Shown: positions 50,229 through 58,545 of the stretch, piece by piece | Layout: the number at the start of each line of letters is the position of its first letter | Position numbering within the stretch: the stretch's first letter is position 1 | DNA from: Hyphomicrobiales bacterium | GTDB lineage: Bacteria > Pseudomonadota > Alphaproteobacteria > Rhizobiales > Beijerinckiaceae | Length of the DNA stretch: 64,000 nucleotides | Assembly (NCBI GenBank): GCA_027484605.1 | Contig: JAIXSR010000127.1 | Span: forward strand, 1-64,000 | Direction of reading: 5' to 3' | Position numbers and translations under genes: made by a program | The notes under the pieces: generated by a model | What the model was told of the DNA's origin: nothing | The model's database searches: none | Seen by the model: the letters and a program-made list of their open reading frames with translations, nothing else

Positions 50229-51215
50229 ATGCTCGCCTTCGGCAAGAAGCCCCTGTCCGACCTTACCGAACGCGAGGTTCTCGCCCTTGCCATCGCCAAC
50301 GAGGAAGAGGACAGCCGGATCTATCAGGAATTCGCCGATGTCGCGGCAGAGAGCTTCCCCGCCTCGGCGGAGATGTTCCGCGCGATGGCCGAGGAGGAAC
50401 GCGAGCACCGCACGCGGCTGTTCGAGCTGTTCCGCTCGCGCTTCGGCGAGAACCTGCCACCGATCCGGCGCGAGGATGTGCGCGGCTTCATGAGCCGCCG
50501 CCCGGTCTGGCTGACGCGCAATCTCAGCCCCGAGAACATGCGCGAGGAAGCGGCCATGATGGAGATCCAGGCCGCCAATTTCTACGACAAGGCCGCGAGC
50601 CAGGCGCTGGATACGCGCGTCCGCGAACTGTTCCTCCACCTGGCCGAGGTCGAGCGCGGGCATCGCCGGAAGGCCGATGCGCTGGAAGGCGAGCATCTCA
50701 CACCCGAGCATCTCGCAGACGAGGCCGCCACCCGGCACCGGCAATTCGTGCTGACCTATGTGCAGCCGGGGCTGGCCGGGCTGATCGACGGCTCGGTCTC
50801 GACGCTCGCGCCGCTCTTCGCCGCCGCCTTCGCCACGCAGAGCAACTGGGAGACCTTCCTTGTCGGGCTGGCGGCCTCGGTCGGCGCCGGCATCTCGATG
50901 GGCATCACCGAGGCCATGTCGGATGACGGCATGATTTCCGGACGCGGCTCGCCCTGGGTGCGCGGCTTCGTCTGCGGGCTGATGACCTGCATCGGCGGGC
51001 TCGGGCATACCCTGCCCTATCTCGTGCCCTCGAGCTGGCCGAACGGGTTCTGGATCGCCACCGCTCTGGCCGGGATCATCGTGGCGATCGAGCTTGTCGC
51101 CATCTCCTGGATCCGTACGAAATACATGGACACGCCGTTCCTGCGCTCGTTCTTCCAGGTGGTGGTGGGCGGTGTACTTGTGCTGTTCGCCGGCATCGTG
51201 ATCGGCGGATCATAG
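50229..51215 (+). CDS. mbfA: Membrane-bound ferritin MbfA (rubrerythrin domain fused to VIT1 domain)
   Basis: 328 residues. The N-terminal ferritin-like domain (1-~160) carries the di-iron glutamates and EExxH-type motifs (NEEEDSRIYQEF, AEEEREHRTRLF, EIQAANFYDKA, LAEVERGHRRKAD). A C-terminal VIT1/CCC1-like membrane domain (~170-328) has about five helices and GLIDGSVSTLAPLFAAAF. MbfA exports iron from the cytosol and protects against iron and peroxide stress in rhizobia. AGGA precedes the ATG. The Irr-like box predicts repression under low iron. Confidence 0.92.
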   Translation: MLAFGKKPLSDLTEREVLALAIANEEEDSRIYQEFADVAAESFPASAEMFRAMAEEEREHRTRLFELFRSRFGENLPPIRREDVRGFMSRRPVWLTRNLSPENMREEAAMMEIQAANFYDKAASQALDTRVRELFLHLAEVERGHRRKADALEGEHLTPEHLADEAATRHRQFVLTYVQPGLAGLIDGSVSTLAPLFAAAFATQSNWETFLVGLAASVGAGISMGITEAMSDDGMISGRGSPWVRGFVCGLMTCIGGLGHTLPYLVPSSWPNGFWIATALAGIIVAIELVAISWIRTKYMDTPFLRSFFQVVVGGVLVLFAGIVIGGS

Positions 51216-51252
51216 GAATTTTAACCTTTTCAAGGATTACAATCCGTTCTAT

Positions 51253-51273
51253 CCCTGCCCTTTTCGGGCAGGG
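51253..51273 (+). promoter_or_regulatory. Hairpin in the comM leader
   Basis: A perfect 8-bp stem CCCTGCCC/GGGCAGGG with a TTTTC loop ends 8 bp before the comM ATG. Its 3' arm carries the GGGAG ribosome-binding site, so it could mask translation initiation. It has no U-tract and so is a poor terminator for mbfA. Confidence 0.45.
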
Positions 51274-51281
51274 AGAGCAGG

Positions 51282-52811
51282 ATGGTTTCACGCGTGGCAA
51301 CCGTGGCCTTCGAGGGGATCGAGGCCCGGCCGGTGGATGTGCAGGTGCAGGTCGCGTCGGGGACGGTGCGGCTCAACCTTGTCGGCCTGCCGGACAAGGC
51401 GGTGGCCGAGAGCCGCGAGCGCATCCGCGCCGCGCTCACCGCTTCCGGCCTCGCCCTGCCGGCCAAGCGCATCATCATCAACCTCGCCCCGGCCGACCTG
51501 CCCAAGGAGGGCAGCCATTACGACCTGCCGATCGCGCTGGGGATCATGGCGGCCATCGGCGCGATTCCGGCCGATGCACTGGAGGGCTACACGGTTCTCG
51601 GCGAACTGGCGCTGGACGGGTCGATCTCGCAGGTGGCGGGCGTGCTGCCGGCGGCCATCGGCGCAAACCAGCGCGGGCACGGGCTGATCTGCCCGGCCTT
51701 ATGCGGGCCCGAGGCGGCCTGGGCCGGGAGCGAGATCGACGTGCTGGCGCCGCAATCGCTAATCCAGCTCGCCAACCATTTCCGCGGCAGCCAGGTGCTG
51801 CGCCGCCCGGAACCGGCGATCCGGGTTGATACCCGCCCCCTGCCGGACCTGCGCGACATTCGCGGGCAGGAAAGCGCGAAACGGGCGCTGGAAATCGCGG
51901 CAGCCGGCGGCCATCACCTGCTGCTCAACGGGCCGCCGGGGGCAGGCAAGTCCATGCTGGCGGCGCGGCTGCCCTCGATCCTGCCGCCGCTCAGCCCCGC
52001 CGAACTGCTCGACGTCTCGATGATCCATTCGGTGGCGGGCCTTCTGACCGATGGCGCCCTGACCGATCGCCGGCCCTTCCGCGCCCCGCACCATTCGGCC
52101 AGTATGGCCGCGCTGACCGGCGGCGGCATCCATGCACGGCCGGGCGAAATCTCGCTTGCCCATGGCGGCGTGCTTTTCCTTGATGAATTGCCGGAATTCT
52201 CCTCGCAAGCCCTCGATGCCCTGCGGCAACCCATCGAGACCGGCCTCGTCTCGGTCTCGCGCGCCAATCACCGCGCCACCTATCCGGCCCGCTTCCAGCT
52301 GGTCGCGGCGATGAATCCCTGCCGGTGCGGGCAGGCCTTCGATCCCGGCTTCACCTGCCGGCGCGCGCCGAACGAGAAATGCGTGGCGGCCTATGCCGGC
52401 CGGCTGTCCGGCCCGCTGATTGACCGCTTCGATCTGGTGATCGACGTGCCCGCCGTGCCGTTGGGCGATCTTTTCGTGCCACCGCCGCGGGAGGGATCGG
52501 CCGAGGTGCTGGCCCGGGTGGTCGAGGCGCGCGCCCGGCAGGCCAGGCGCTATGCCGATCTCGGCCTCGAGGGCATCCGGCTCAATGCGCAGGCTCCGGC
52601 CGGTGCGCTGGAAAAGGTGGCGCCCCTCGACGCCGAAAGCGAGAGCCTCCTGCGCCGGGCGGCCGAGCAGTTGCGGCTGACGGCCCGAAGCTTCCACCGC
52701 GTCGTCAAGGTGGCCCGCACACTGGCCGATCTCGACGGGCACGAGAATGTTTCCCGCCCCCATTTCGCCGAGGCGCTCGCGCTCCGCAGCCGCTCGCTGG
52801 CCGGGCTCTGA
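51282..52811 (+). CDS. comM: YifB/ComM family Mg-chelatase-like AAA+ ATPase
   Basis: 509 residues: N-terminal Lon-like S16 fold (~1-160: AESRERIRAALTASGLALPAKRIIINLAPADLPKEGSHYDLPIAL), then a Mg-chelatase-like AAA+ module with Walker A LLNGPPGAGKSMLAARLP, Walker B GGVLFLDELPEF and FQLVAAMNPCRCG, plus a C-terminal domain. ComM is a hexameric helicase for branch migration in natural transformation of Vibrio. In this lineage the role is inferred. A zinc-like cysteine set (CRCGQAF...CRRAPNEKC) is visible. Confidence 0.93.
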   Translation: MVSRVATVAFEGIEARPVDVQVQVASGTVRLNLVGLPDKAVAESRERIRAALTASGLALPAKRIIINLAPADLPKEGSHYDLPIALGIMAAIGAIPADALEGYTVLGELALDGSISQVAGVLPAAIGANQRGHGLICPALCGPEAAWAGSEIDVLAPQSLIQLANHFRGSQVLRRPEPAIRVDTRPLPDLRDIRGQESAKRALEIAAAGGHHLLLNGPPGAGKSMLAARLPSILPPLSPAELLDVSMIHSVAGLLTDGALTDRRPFRAPHHSASMAALTGGGIHARPGEISLAHGGVLFLDELPEFSSQALDALRQPIETGLVSVSRANHRATYPARFQLVAAMNPCRCGQAFDPGFTCRRAPNEKCVAAYAGRLSGPLIDRFDLVIDVPAVPLGDLFVPPPREGSAEVLARVVEARARQARRYADLGLEGIRLNAQAPAGALEKVAPLDAESESLLRRAAEQLRLTARSFHRVVKVARTLADLDGHENVSRPHFAEALALRSRSLAGL

Positions 52812-52923
52812 CCGGCCCGCTTTTCAAGCATCCCTTAACGACATCCGCGATTCCCGCCGGTCCGGGAACCGCTTCGTAAACCTCGCGCGCCATGATGCCC
52901 GAAACAACAAGACGGGCGTCACG

Positions 52924-54657
52924 GTGGATATCTCCCTGCTGGGTTTGCACCCCATCACCTATGTGGTCACGGCAACCGCGCTGGTTTTCGCGGTGGTGGC
53001 CGTTGCGCTTCTGCGGGACCTGCAGACCCTGCGCGAGAGGCACGAGCAGGCCCTGGCCGAGCGCGCGCGCCTGGATGGCGAGCTGGACCGTCTCGGCCGG
53101 ACCCGCGCCCGGGTGGAAGCGAGCAACGAGGCGAAATCGCGCTTCCTCGCCACGGTCAGCCACGAGATCCGCACGCCGCTGAACGGGGTGCTCGGCATGG
53201 CTGACCTGATGATGGACACCAACCTCACGCCGGAACAGACCAGCTATGCCCGGGCGATCAAGACCTCCGGCGAGGCGCTTCTGTCGCTGATCGAGGAAAT
53301 CCTCGACTTCTCGCGCATCGAAGCCGGCAAGCTGGAGGTCCTGGAACAGCCGGTCACCCTGGCCAATGTGGTCGAAGGCGTGGTCGAGCTGCTGGCGCCG
53401 CGGGCGCAGGGCAAGAATCTGGAGATCGCGGCCACGCTCGATCCCGACCTCCCCGAAACCATCGTCACCGATGGCGCGCGGCTCCGCCAGATCCTGACCA
53501 ATCTCGCCGGCAATGCCGTCAAGTTCACCGAAGCCGGCGGGGTCGGCGTCCGGGTCGACCGGCTCGATGACATGCTGCGCTTCACCGTGTCGGATACGGG
53601 CCCCGGAATCCCGGAAGGTCGGCTGGAGACGATCTTCGAGGAATTCGAGCAAGTGGAAACCCAGGCCGGCCTGCATGGCGGCACCGGGCTCGGCCTCGCC
53701 ATCTCGCGCCGGCTGGCCCGGCTGATGGGCGGCGACATCCATGCCCGCGCCGCCCTCGGCGTCGGGGCGGAATTCGTCCTGCTGCTGCCGCTGCGGCCCG
53801 CGAGCGACTCGCGGAACCGGGCGCAGGCGCTCCGGGCCGAGGGGCTCGAGGTGCTCGTTCTCGCCGCCGGGCCGTATGAGGGGCAGTTCCTTGCCGAGCA
53901 GATCCGGCAGGCCGGCGGGCAATGCCGTGTGGTCCGGCAGCCGGAAGATGCGCTGGTGGCCATCGATGCGCAGCCGATCGACCTGCTGGTGGTGGATGCG
54001 GCCTTCGGCGTGGAAGCCGCGCGGCAGGCCGTGCGCGCCAGCCTCGGCGCCGGCTGCAAGCGCCATATCGTCTTGCTCTCGCCCTATGAGCGGCGCAGTT
54101 TCGGGCCGCCGGGCGCGGCGGGTTTCGACCGCTACCTCGTGAAGCCGGTGCGGCACCGTTCGCTCGCAGCCCAGCTCGGGGATTGGGACGGGCCGGAAGC
54201 GGCGATCATGGCCGAGGCGGAGGAAGCCAGCCTCGGCGAACCGCTGGCCGGGCGCCGGATCCTGATCGCCGAGGACAACGACATCAACGCATTGCTGGCC
54301 GGCCGCCTTATCGAGCGGCTTGGCGGGCGGCCCGTCCGGGCCTCGACCGGGCGCGAGGCCCTGACCTGGCTGGAGGCCTCGATCCTGCCGGGCGGCCAGC
54401 CCTTCGATGCCATGCTCTGCGATGTGCGCATGCCCGATCTCGACGGGCTGGCGGTGATCCGGGCCTGGCGCGGCACCGAAGCCCGCCAGGGGCGCCGGCC
54501 CATGCCCGCGCTGGCCCTGACCGCAAATGCCTTTGCCGAGGACCGCGAGACCTGCCTCGCCGCCGGTTTCGACGATTTCCTGCCGAAGCCGCTTGACCGG
54601 GAACGCTTCGTCTCGATCCTCGCCCGTCTCATCCCCATGCCACGCCAGGTGGCGTGA
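52924..54657 (+). CDS. Hybrid sensor histidine kinase with pseudo-receiver and receiver domains
   Basis: 577 residues from GTG 52924 (reads MDISLLGLHPITYVV...), the start that leaves one N-terminal membrane helix (~11-30) directly followed by a coiled coil (~31-66). HisKA has phospho-acceptor His80 (SHEIRTPLNG); HATPase has N, G1 and G2 boxes (NLAGNAVKFTE, DTGPGIPE, GGTGLGLAIS). Residues ~300-425 form a receiver-like fold without the acidic pocket. The C-terminal REC has EDND, phospho-acceptor Asp500 (LCDVRMPDLDG) and LPKPL Lys. There is no extracellular sensing domain. The output partner is unknown. It follows comM by 112 bp. Confidence 0.88.
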   Translation: MDISLLGLHPITYVVTATALVFAVVAVALLRDLQTLRERHEQALAERARLDGELDRLGRTRARVEASNEAKSRFLATVSHEIRTPLNGVLGMADLMMDTNLTPEQTSYARAIKTSGEALLSLIEEILDFSRIEAGKLEVLEQPVTLANVVEGVVELLAPRAQGKNLEIAATLDPDLPETIVTDGARLRQILTNLAGNAVKFTEAGGVGVRVDRLDDMLRFTVSDTGPGIPEGRLETIFEEFEQVETQAGLHGGTGLGLAISRRLARLMGGDIHARAALGVGAEFVLLLPLRPASDSRNRAQALRAEGLEVLVLAAGPYEGQFLAEQIRQAGGQCRVVRQPEDALVAIDAQPIDLLVVDAAFGVEAARQAVRASLGAGCKRHIVLLSPYERRSFGPPGAAGFDRYLVKPVRHRSLAAQLGDWDGPEAAIMAEAEEASLGEPLAGRRILIAEDNDINALLAGRLIERLGGRPVRASTGREALTWLEASILPGGQPFDAMLCDVRMPDLDGLAVIRAWRGTEARQGRRPMPALALTANAFAEDRETCLAAGFDDFLPKPLDRERFVSILARLIPMPRQVA

Positions 54658-54686
54658 TGCGGCGGCCTTGGCGCCGCTTTGATTTT
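54641..54686 (+). terminator. Double hairpin/terminator after the histidine kinase gene
   Basis: CACGCC-AGGT-GGCGTG (54641-54656) overlaps the stop codon. GCGGCG-n7-CGCCGC (54659-54677), followed by TTTGATTTT, makes a plausible intrinsic terminator whose T-tract abuts the Pho-box-like repeat. Confidence 0.5.
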
Positions 54687-54702
54687 GTCATTGAATTGTC
54701 AC
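54685..54702 (+). promoter_or_regulatory. Pho-box-like direct repeat before the olsB-like gene
   Basis: TTGTCATtgaaTTGTCAC is two 7-bp half-sites with a 4-bp spacer (11-bp period), the arrangement of PhoB boxes (CTGTCAT-n4-CTGTCAT). It lies 62 bp before the ATG at 54765. It predicts induction by phosphate starvation. Confidence 0.6.
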
Positions 54703-54764
54703 AAGGCGGAGGCAGAAGCATCAGGCAATCCGGTTCCATCCGGATTAGCCAAGGGAGAATGCCC

Positions 54765-55712
54765 ATGCTCCGGCCGAATGTGCCTGGTGCCCGACCGAGC
54801 CCCGAAAAGCGGCTCAGGACCCCTTTCCTCGATCCCCGCGGCCTTGTCGGAAAATTCAACCCCACCAACCGGATCGTCCGGGATGGCGGCGGCCTGCCCG
54901 ATTCGCTCGGCCGGATCGGCTCGCTGGAGGTGCGGCTGGCGCGGACCACCAAGGATATCCGCCGCGCGCAGAGGTTGCGCTACAAGGTCTTCTTCGAGGA
55001 GATGAGCGCCACGCCGAATGCGCGCAACCTGCTCTCGCGCCGCGATATCGACCCGTTTGACCGGATCTGCGACCATCTCCTCGTCATCGACCACGAGGGC
55101 AAGACCAACCGTTTCGGCAAGCCGAAGCCGAAGGTGATCGGGACCTACCGCCTGCTGCGTTCCGACGTGGCGCTGGCGCAGGGCGCGGATTTCTACACGG
55201 CCGGCGAATATGATCTCGGCCCGCTCCTCGCGGCCAATCGCGGTGCCCGGATGCTCGAACTCGGCCGCTCCTGCGTGCTGAAGCCCTGGCGCACCAAGCG
55301 CACGGTCGAACTGCTCTGGCATGGCATCTGGCGCTACGTGCTCCACCACAAGATCGAGCTGATGTTCGGCTGCGCCAGCCTCGAGGGCACCGATCCGGAT
55401 GCGCTGGCCCTGCCGCTGGCCTTCCTGCATCACCATGCCCGGGCACCGGAAACGCTTTCGGCGCGGGCCCTGCCCTGGCGCCATACGCCGATGGACCGGA
55501 TGGACAAGGATGCCGTCGATCTCAAGGCCGCGATGAAGGCCCTGCCTCCGCTGGTGAAGGGCTACATGCGTCTCGGTGCCACCTTCGGCGAGGGCGCGGT
55601 GATCGACCGCCAGTTCGGCACGACCGACGTTTTCGTGGTACTCAAGGTCAGCGAGATCGATCCGCGCTACATCGCCTATTACGGCGCAGATGCGGGACGC
55701 CACGCGGCCTGA
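54765..55712 (+). CDS. olsB: GNAT-fold ornithine-lipid N-acyltransferase (OlsB-like)
   Basis: 315 residues from ATG 54765, seven bases after GGAG (an ATG two codons earlier is less well placed). Hallmarks of OlsB/hemolysin-like acyltransferases: LEVRLARTTKDIRRAQRLRYKVFFEEMSA (~65-92), RRDIDPFDRICDHLLVID, GTYRLLRSDVA, FYTAGEYDLGPL, LELGRSCVLKPWRTKRTVELLWHGIWRY and MFGCASLEG. OlsB transfers a 3-hydroxyacyl group from ACP to ornithine, making lyso-ornithine lipid. olsA is not adjacent. The Pho-box-like repeat upstream supports the call. The 3' end overlaps the convergent SDR gene by 34 bp. Confidence 0.85.
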   Translation: MLRPNVPGARPSPEKRLRTPFLDPRGLVGKFNPTNRIVRDGGGLPDSLGRIGSLEVRLARTTKDIRRAQRLRYKVFFEEMSATPNARNLLSRRDIDPFDRICDHLLVIDHEGKTNRFGKPKPKVIGTYRLLRSDVALAQGADFYTAGEYDLGPLLAANRGARMLELGRSCVLKPWRTKRTVELLWHGIWRYVLHHKIELMFGCASLEGTDPDALALPLAFLHHHARAPETLSARALPWRHTPMDRMDKDAVDLKAAMKALPPLVKGYMRLGATFGEGAVIDRQFGTTDVFVVLKVSEIDPRYIAYYGADAGRHAA

Positions 55713-56587
55713 CCGGCCGGCGAGGCGGCGGCATCCAGACAGGCGCGGATCCCCTCGCGATAGGTCGGGAAGCGGAAGGCATAGCCGAGCTGCGCCTTGA
55801 TCCGTGCGTTCGAGACGCGCTTGTTCTCGCCATAGAAGCTGCGCGCCATGGGCGAGAGTTCGGCCGTCTCGAAAGGCTGCTCCGGCGGCGGCGCGATGCC
55901 GAGCAGGCCGGCCGCATGGGCCACGACATCCTGCGGCGGGCAAGGTTCGTCATCCGTCAGGTTGAGGATGCCGAGCGGCCCGGTGCCGGGCAGGGCCACC
56001 GTCACGGCGCCGGCGATATCGCCGACATGGATGCGGTTGAAGACCTGCCCCGGCTTGACGAGCCGGCGGGCCGTGCCCTGCCGGAGATTCTCGATAGCCG
56101 AGCGCCCGGGCCCGTAGATCCCGGACAGCCGGAAGATACCCGGCTCAGCGCGGCGCGCGAACGCGAAATCAAGCCAGCCCTGTTCTGCGGCCAGGCGTTG
56201 CACGGAACGCGGCGAAACCGGCTGCGGAGCAGTGTCCTCGTCGACCCAGCTGCCCTGATGATCGCCATAGACACCGACCGTGGAGAGATAGGCGATCCGG
56301 GCGAGCGCCGGCATGGCAAGGGCGGAAAGCCCGGCGGCCAGAAGCGGGTCGCCGGCCTCGTCCGGCGGGGCGGAAACCAGCATATGGGTCGCGCCGGCAA
56401 GCCTGTCCTGCAGGCCAGTCGGGATCGTGCCGCCGCCGAAGACATGCGCGTCCCAGCCGGCTGCGCGAAGGGCCGATGCCTTGGCCTCGCTGCGGACCGT
56501 GACGGCGATGGCTCCGGCGCGAGGCCGGATCTCGTCCGCGATCGCCGCGGCGGAATAGCCGAATCCGATGATCACCAGCTGCATCAT
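55679..56587 (-). CDS. SDR-type NAD(P)-binding epimerase-like protein
   Basis: 302 residues from ATG 56587 (ATG 56584 also possible; AGGGGAG upstream). An extended-SDR with cofactor motif VIIGFGYSAAAIA (the GxGYxA form used by YeeZ-like proteins) near the N-terminus, then active-site-like TVGVYGDHQG and FRLSGIYGPGRSAIENL. Substrate unknown. It overlaps the queG stop at its start (ATGATG/TGA), so the two are coupled. The pair queG-SDR is recurrent in alphaproteobacteria as I recall. Confidence 0.85.
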   Translation of the reverse strand: MMQLVIIGFGYSAAAIADEIRPRAGAIAVTVRSEAKASALRAAGWDAHVFGGGTIPTGLQDRLAGATHMLVSAPPDEAGDPLLAAGLSALAMPALARIAYLSTVGVYGDHQGSWVDEDTAPQPVSPRSVQRLAAEQGWLDFAFARRAEPGIFRLSGIYGPGRSAIENLRQGTARRLVKPGQVFNRIHVGDIAGAVTVALPGTGPLGILNLTDDEPCPPQDVVAHAAGLLGIAPPPEQPFETAELSPMARSFYGENKRVSNARIKAQLGYAFRFPTYREGIRACLDAAASPAGQAAWRPASAP

Positions 56588-57711
56588 GCCTGCTCCCCTG
56601 CCGCGAGCGCGGCCGCCCATTCCGCCCGGACCTCGTCATCCCGCTCGCGCGGCAGGCGAAGCCTTGCCGCTTCCGCCACCTGCCCCGGCGGCGCGAGGCG
56701 GGCCAGCGCCCAGATGGCCATGCCGCGGACCAGAGCCGCCTCGTCATCCAGCCGGGCCCCGACCAGCGGCAGGAATCGCGGCAGGCCCGAATTTCCGATC
56801 GCGATCAGGACGTTGCGGACGAAACGGTCGCGCCCGGTCCTCTTGATCGGCGTGCCGGCATAGAGCGCCCGGAAGGCGGCATCGTCGAGCTGTACGAGAT
56901 CGGCGAGATCAGCGCCCGCCAGATCGCCGCGGAGGGCGAGCTTCTGGTCGCGGCTGGCCGCGGCAAACTTGTTCCACGGGCAGACGGCGAGGCAATCGTC
57001 GCAGCCGAAGACCCGGTTGCCGAAGGCGGGGCGGAGTTCCCTCGGGATGACGCCCTTGTGCTCGATGGTGAGATAGGCAATGCAGCGCCGTGAATCGAGC
57101 TGGTAGGGGCCGGGAAACGCATCGGTCGGGCAGGAATCAAGACAGCGCCGGCACCGGCCGCAATGATCCTCGCCGGGCCGGTCCGGCGCGATGTCCAGCG
57201 TCGTGTAGACCGCGCCGAGAAAGAGCCAGTTGCCGAAATCGCGGCTGACCAGAACCGTATGCTTGCCCTGCCAGCCAAGCCCCGCCTGCATGGCCAGCGG
57301 CTTCTCCATCACCGGCGCGGTATCGACGAAGACCTTCACATCCCCGCCATGGAGCTCTGCCATTTCGCGCGCGAAAGCCTTCAGCCTGGCCTTGATGACA
57401 TCGTGATAATCGCGCCGGAGGGCGTAAAGCGCGAGCGAGGCCCTGTCCGGATGGGCGAGCCCGGCGAGGACATCGCCCTCCACGCCGTAGTTCAAGCCGA
57501 GCACGATGATCGACCGGACCTCGGGCCAGAGGCGGCTGGGGGAGGCGCGCCGTTCCGGCTCGCGGGCCATCCAGCCCATCTCGCCTTCGTACCCGTTGGC
57601 CAGCCAGTCGGCGAGGGCGGCTTCGCGCGTGGCATCCCCCTCCGGCGCGGCAATGCCGAGCGCGTCGAACCCGTGCTTCGCCGCCAGCGGGCGGAGATCG
57701 GCAGCGTTCAG
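56584..57711 (-). CDS. queG: Epoxyqueuosine reductase QueG
   Basis: 375 residues if read from CTG 57711, or 417 from TTG 57837; no ATG or GTG starts the family N-terminus (NAADLRPLAAKHGFDALGIAAP). Two [4Fe-4S] motifs are clear: CGRCRRCLDSCPTDAF and CDDCLAVCPWNKF, and the cobalamin-binding region lies N-terminal to them (DTAPVMEKPLAMQAGLGWQGKHTVLV). HEAT-like repeats end the protein (VRGMAIWALARLAPP). It reduces epoxyqueuosine to queuosine in tRNA. The CTG overlaps the TGA of the GST gene (CTGA). The true start is unsettled. Confidence 0.9.
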   Translation of the reverse strand: MNAADLRPLAAKHGFDALGIAAPEGDATREAALADWLANGYEGEMGWMAREPERRASPSRLWPEVRSIIVLGLNYGVEGDVLAGLAHPDRASLALYALRRDYHDVIKARLKAFAREMAELHGGDVKVFVDTAPVMEKPLAMQAGLGWQGKHTVLVSRDFGNWLFLGAVYTTLDIAPDRPGEDHCGRCRRCLDSCPTDAFPGPYQLDSRRCIAYLTIEHKGVIPRELRPAFGNRVFGCDDCLAVCPWNKFAAASRDQKLALRGDLAGADLADLVQLDDAAFRALYAGTPIKRTGRDRFVRNVLIAIGNSGLPRFLPLVGARLDDEAALVRGMAIWALARLAPPGQVAEAARLRLPRERDDEVRAEWAAALAAGEQA

Positions 57712-58397
57712 AAGTCCAGATCGGTGTAATGGCCCGCCGGCAGCAGGCCGCGGATCCGGTCTCCCAGCAGGGTCCGGAAGGCCGGGCGCGATTTCAGCTT
57801 CGCGTACCAGAGCTTCGCGGTCTCGTCGGCTGACCAATCCACTTCCCCCAGATAATCGATGGCCGAAAGCTGCGCGGCGGCCGCGAGATCGGCATAGGTC
57901 AGCCGGTCGCCCGCGATCCAGTTATGCTGATGCAGGATATGGCCGAGATAGTGAAGGTGATAGCGCAAATTGTTCCGGGCGGCGCGGAGGATGCCGGGAT
58001 CCGGCGCGGTGGCGGTGCCGTTGCTTGTATGGCGCTTGAACAGCTTCTCGTTGAGCAGCGGTTCGCCGACTTCCATGTAGAACTTGACATGGAACCAGTT
58101 GAGAAGCCGGCGGACCTCGACACGGCCGGACGGATCCTCGGGCAGGAGCCGCCGGTCCGCCAGGACAAGCCCGCGCGTCTCGTCGAGATATTCGGCAATG
58201 ACATTGGCCCCGGGAATGACCTGTCCGTCCTGCTCGACCAGAACGGGGATCGTCCCGGCCGGATTGAGCGCGAGGAATTCGCGCCGGCGTTCGAAGACAT
58301 TTTCCTCGGCCAGGTCGCACTCCATCTGCAGTTCGCCCATGATCAGACGGACGAAACGGGAATGCGGATCAAGCGGGTGATGGTACAGGACAGCCAT
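57708..58397 (-). CDS. Glutathione S-transferase family protein
   Basis: 229 residues from ATG 58397 (MAVLYHHPLDPHSRFVRLIMGEL). N-terminal thioredoxin-like domain with LALNPAGTIPVLVEQDGQVIPGANVIAEYLDE (cis-Pro and the glutathione gamma-Glu site Ser/Asn-type), and an all-helical C-terminal domain (WIAGDRLTYADLAAAAQLSAIDYLG, the N-capping-box motif). The family conjugates or reduces with glutathione. It heads a GST-queG-SDR operon with 4-bp coupling. Confidence 0.9.
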   Translation of the reverse strand: MAVLYHHPLDPHSRFVRLIMGELQMECDLAEENVFERRREFLALNPAGTIPVLVEQDGQVIPGANVIAEYLDETRGLVLADRRLLPEDPSGRVEVRRLLNWFHVKFYMEVGEPLLNEKLFKRHTSNGTATAPDPGILRAARNNLRYHLHYLGHILHQHNWIAGDRLTYADLAAAAQLSAIDYLGEVDWSADETAKLWYAKLKSRPAFRTLLGDRIRGLLPAGHYTDLDF

Positions 58398-58545
58398 AAC
58401 GTCTTGAGGGTTGTGCCGGAACCGCCGCATGTCGCGAAGGCGGTAAGGTGGCTTTCATCAAGTTCCCGCTATAGAGGACGGGCGCCGGCGCCTCAACCAT
58501 GTTGACGGGCTCCGGTGCCACGGCCCCGCACATGGTTATCGAACA

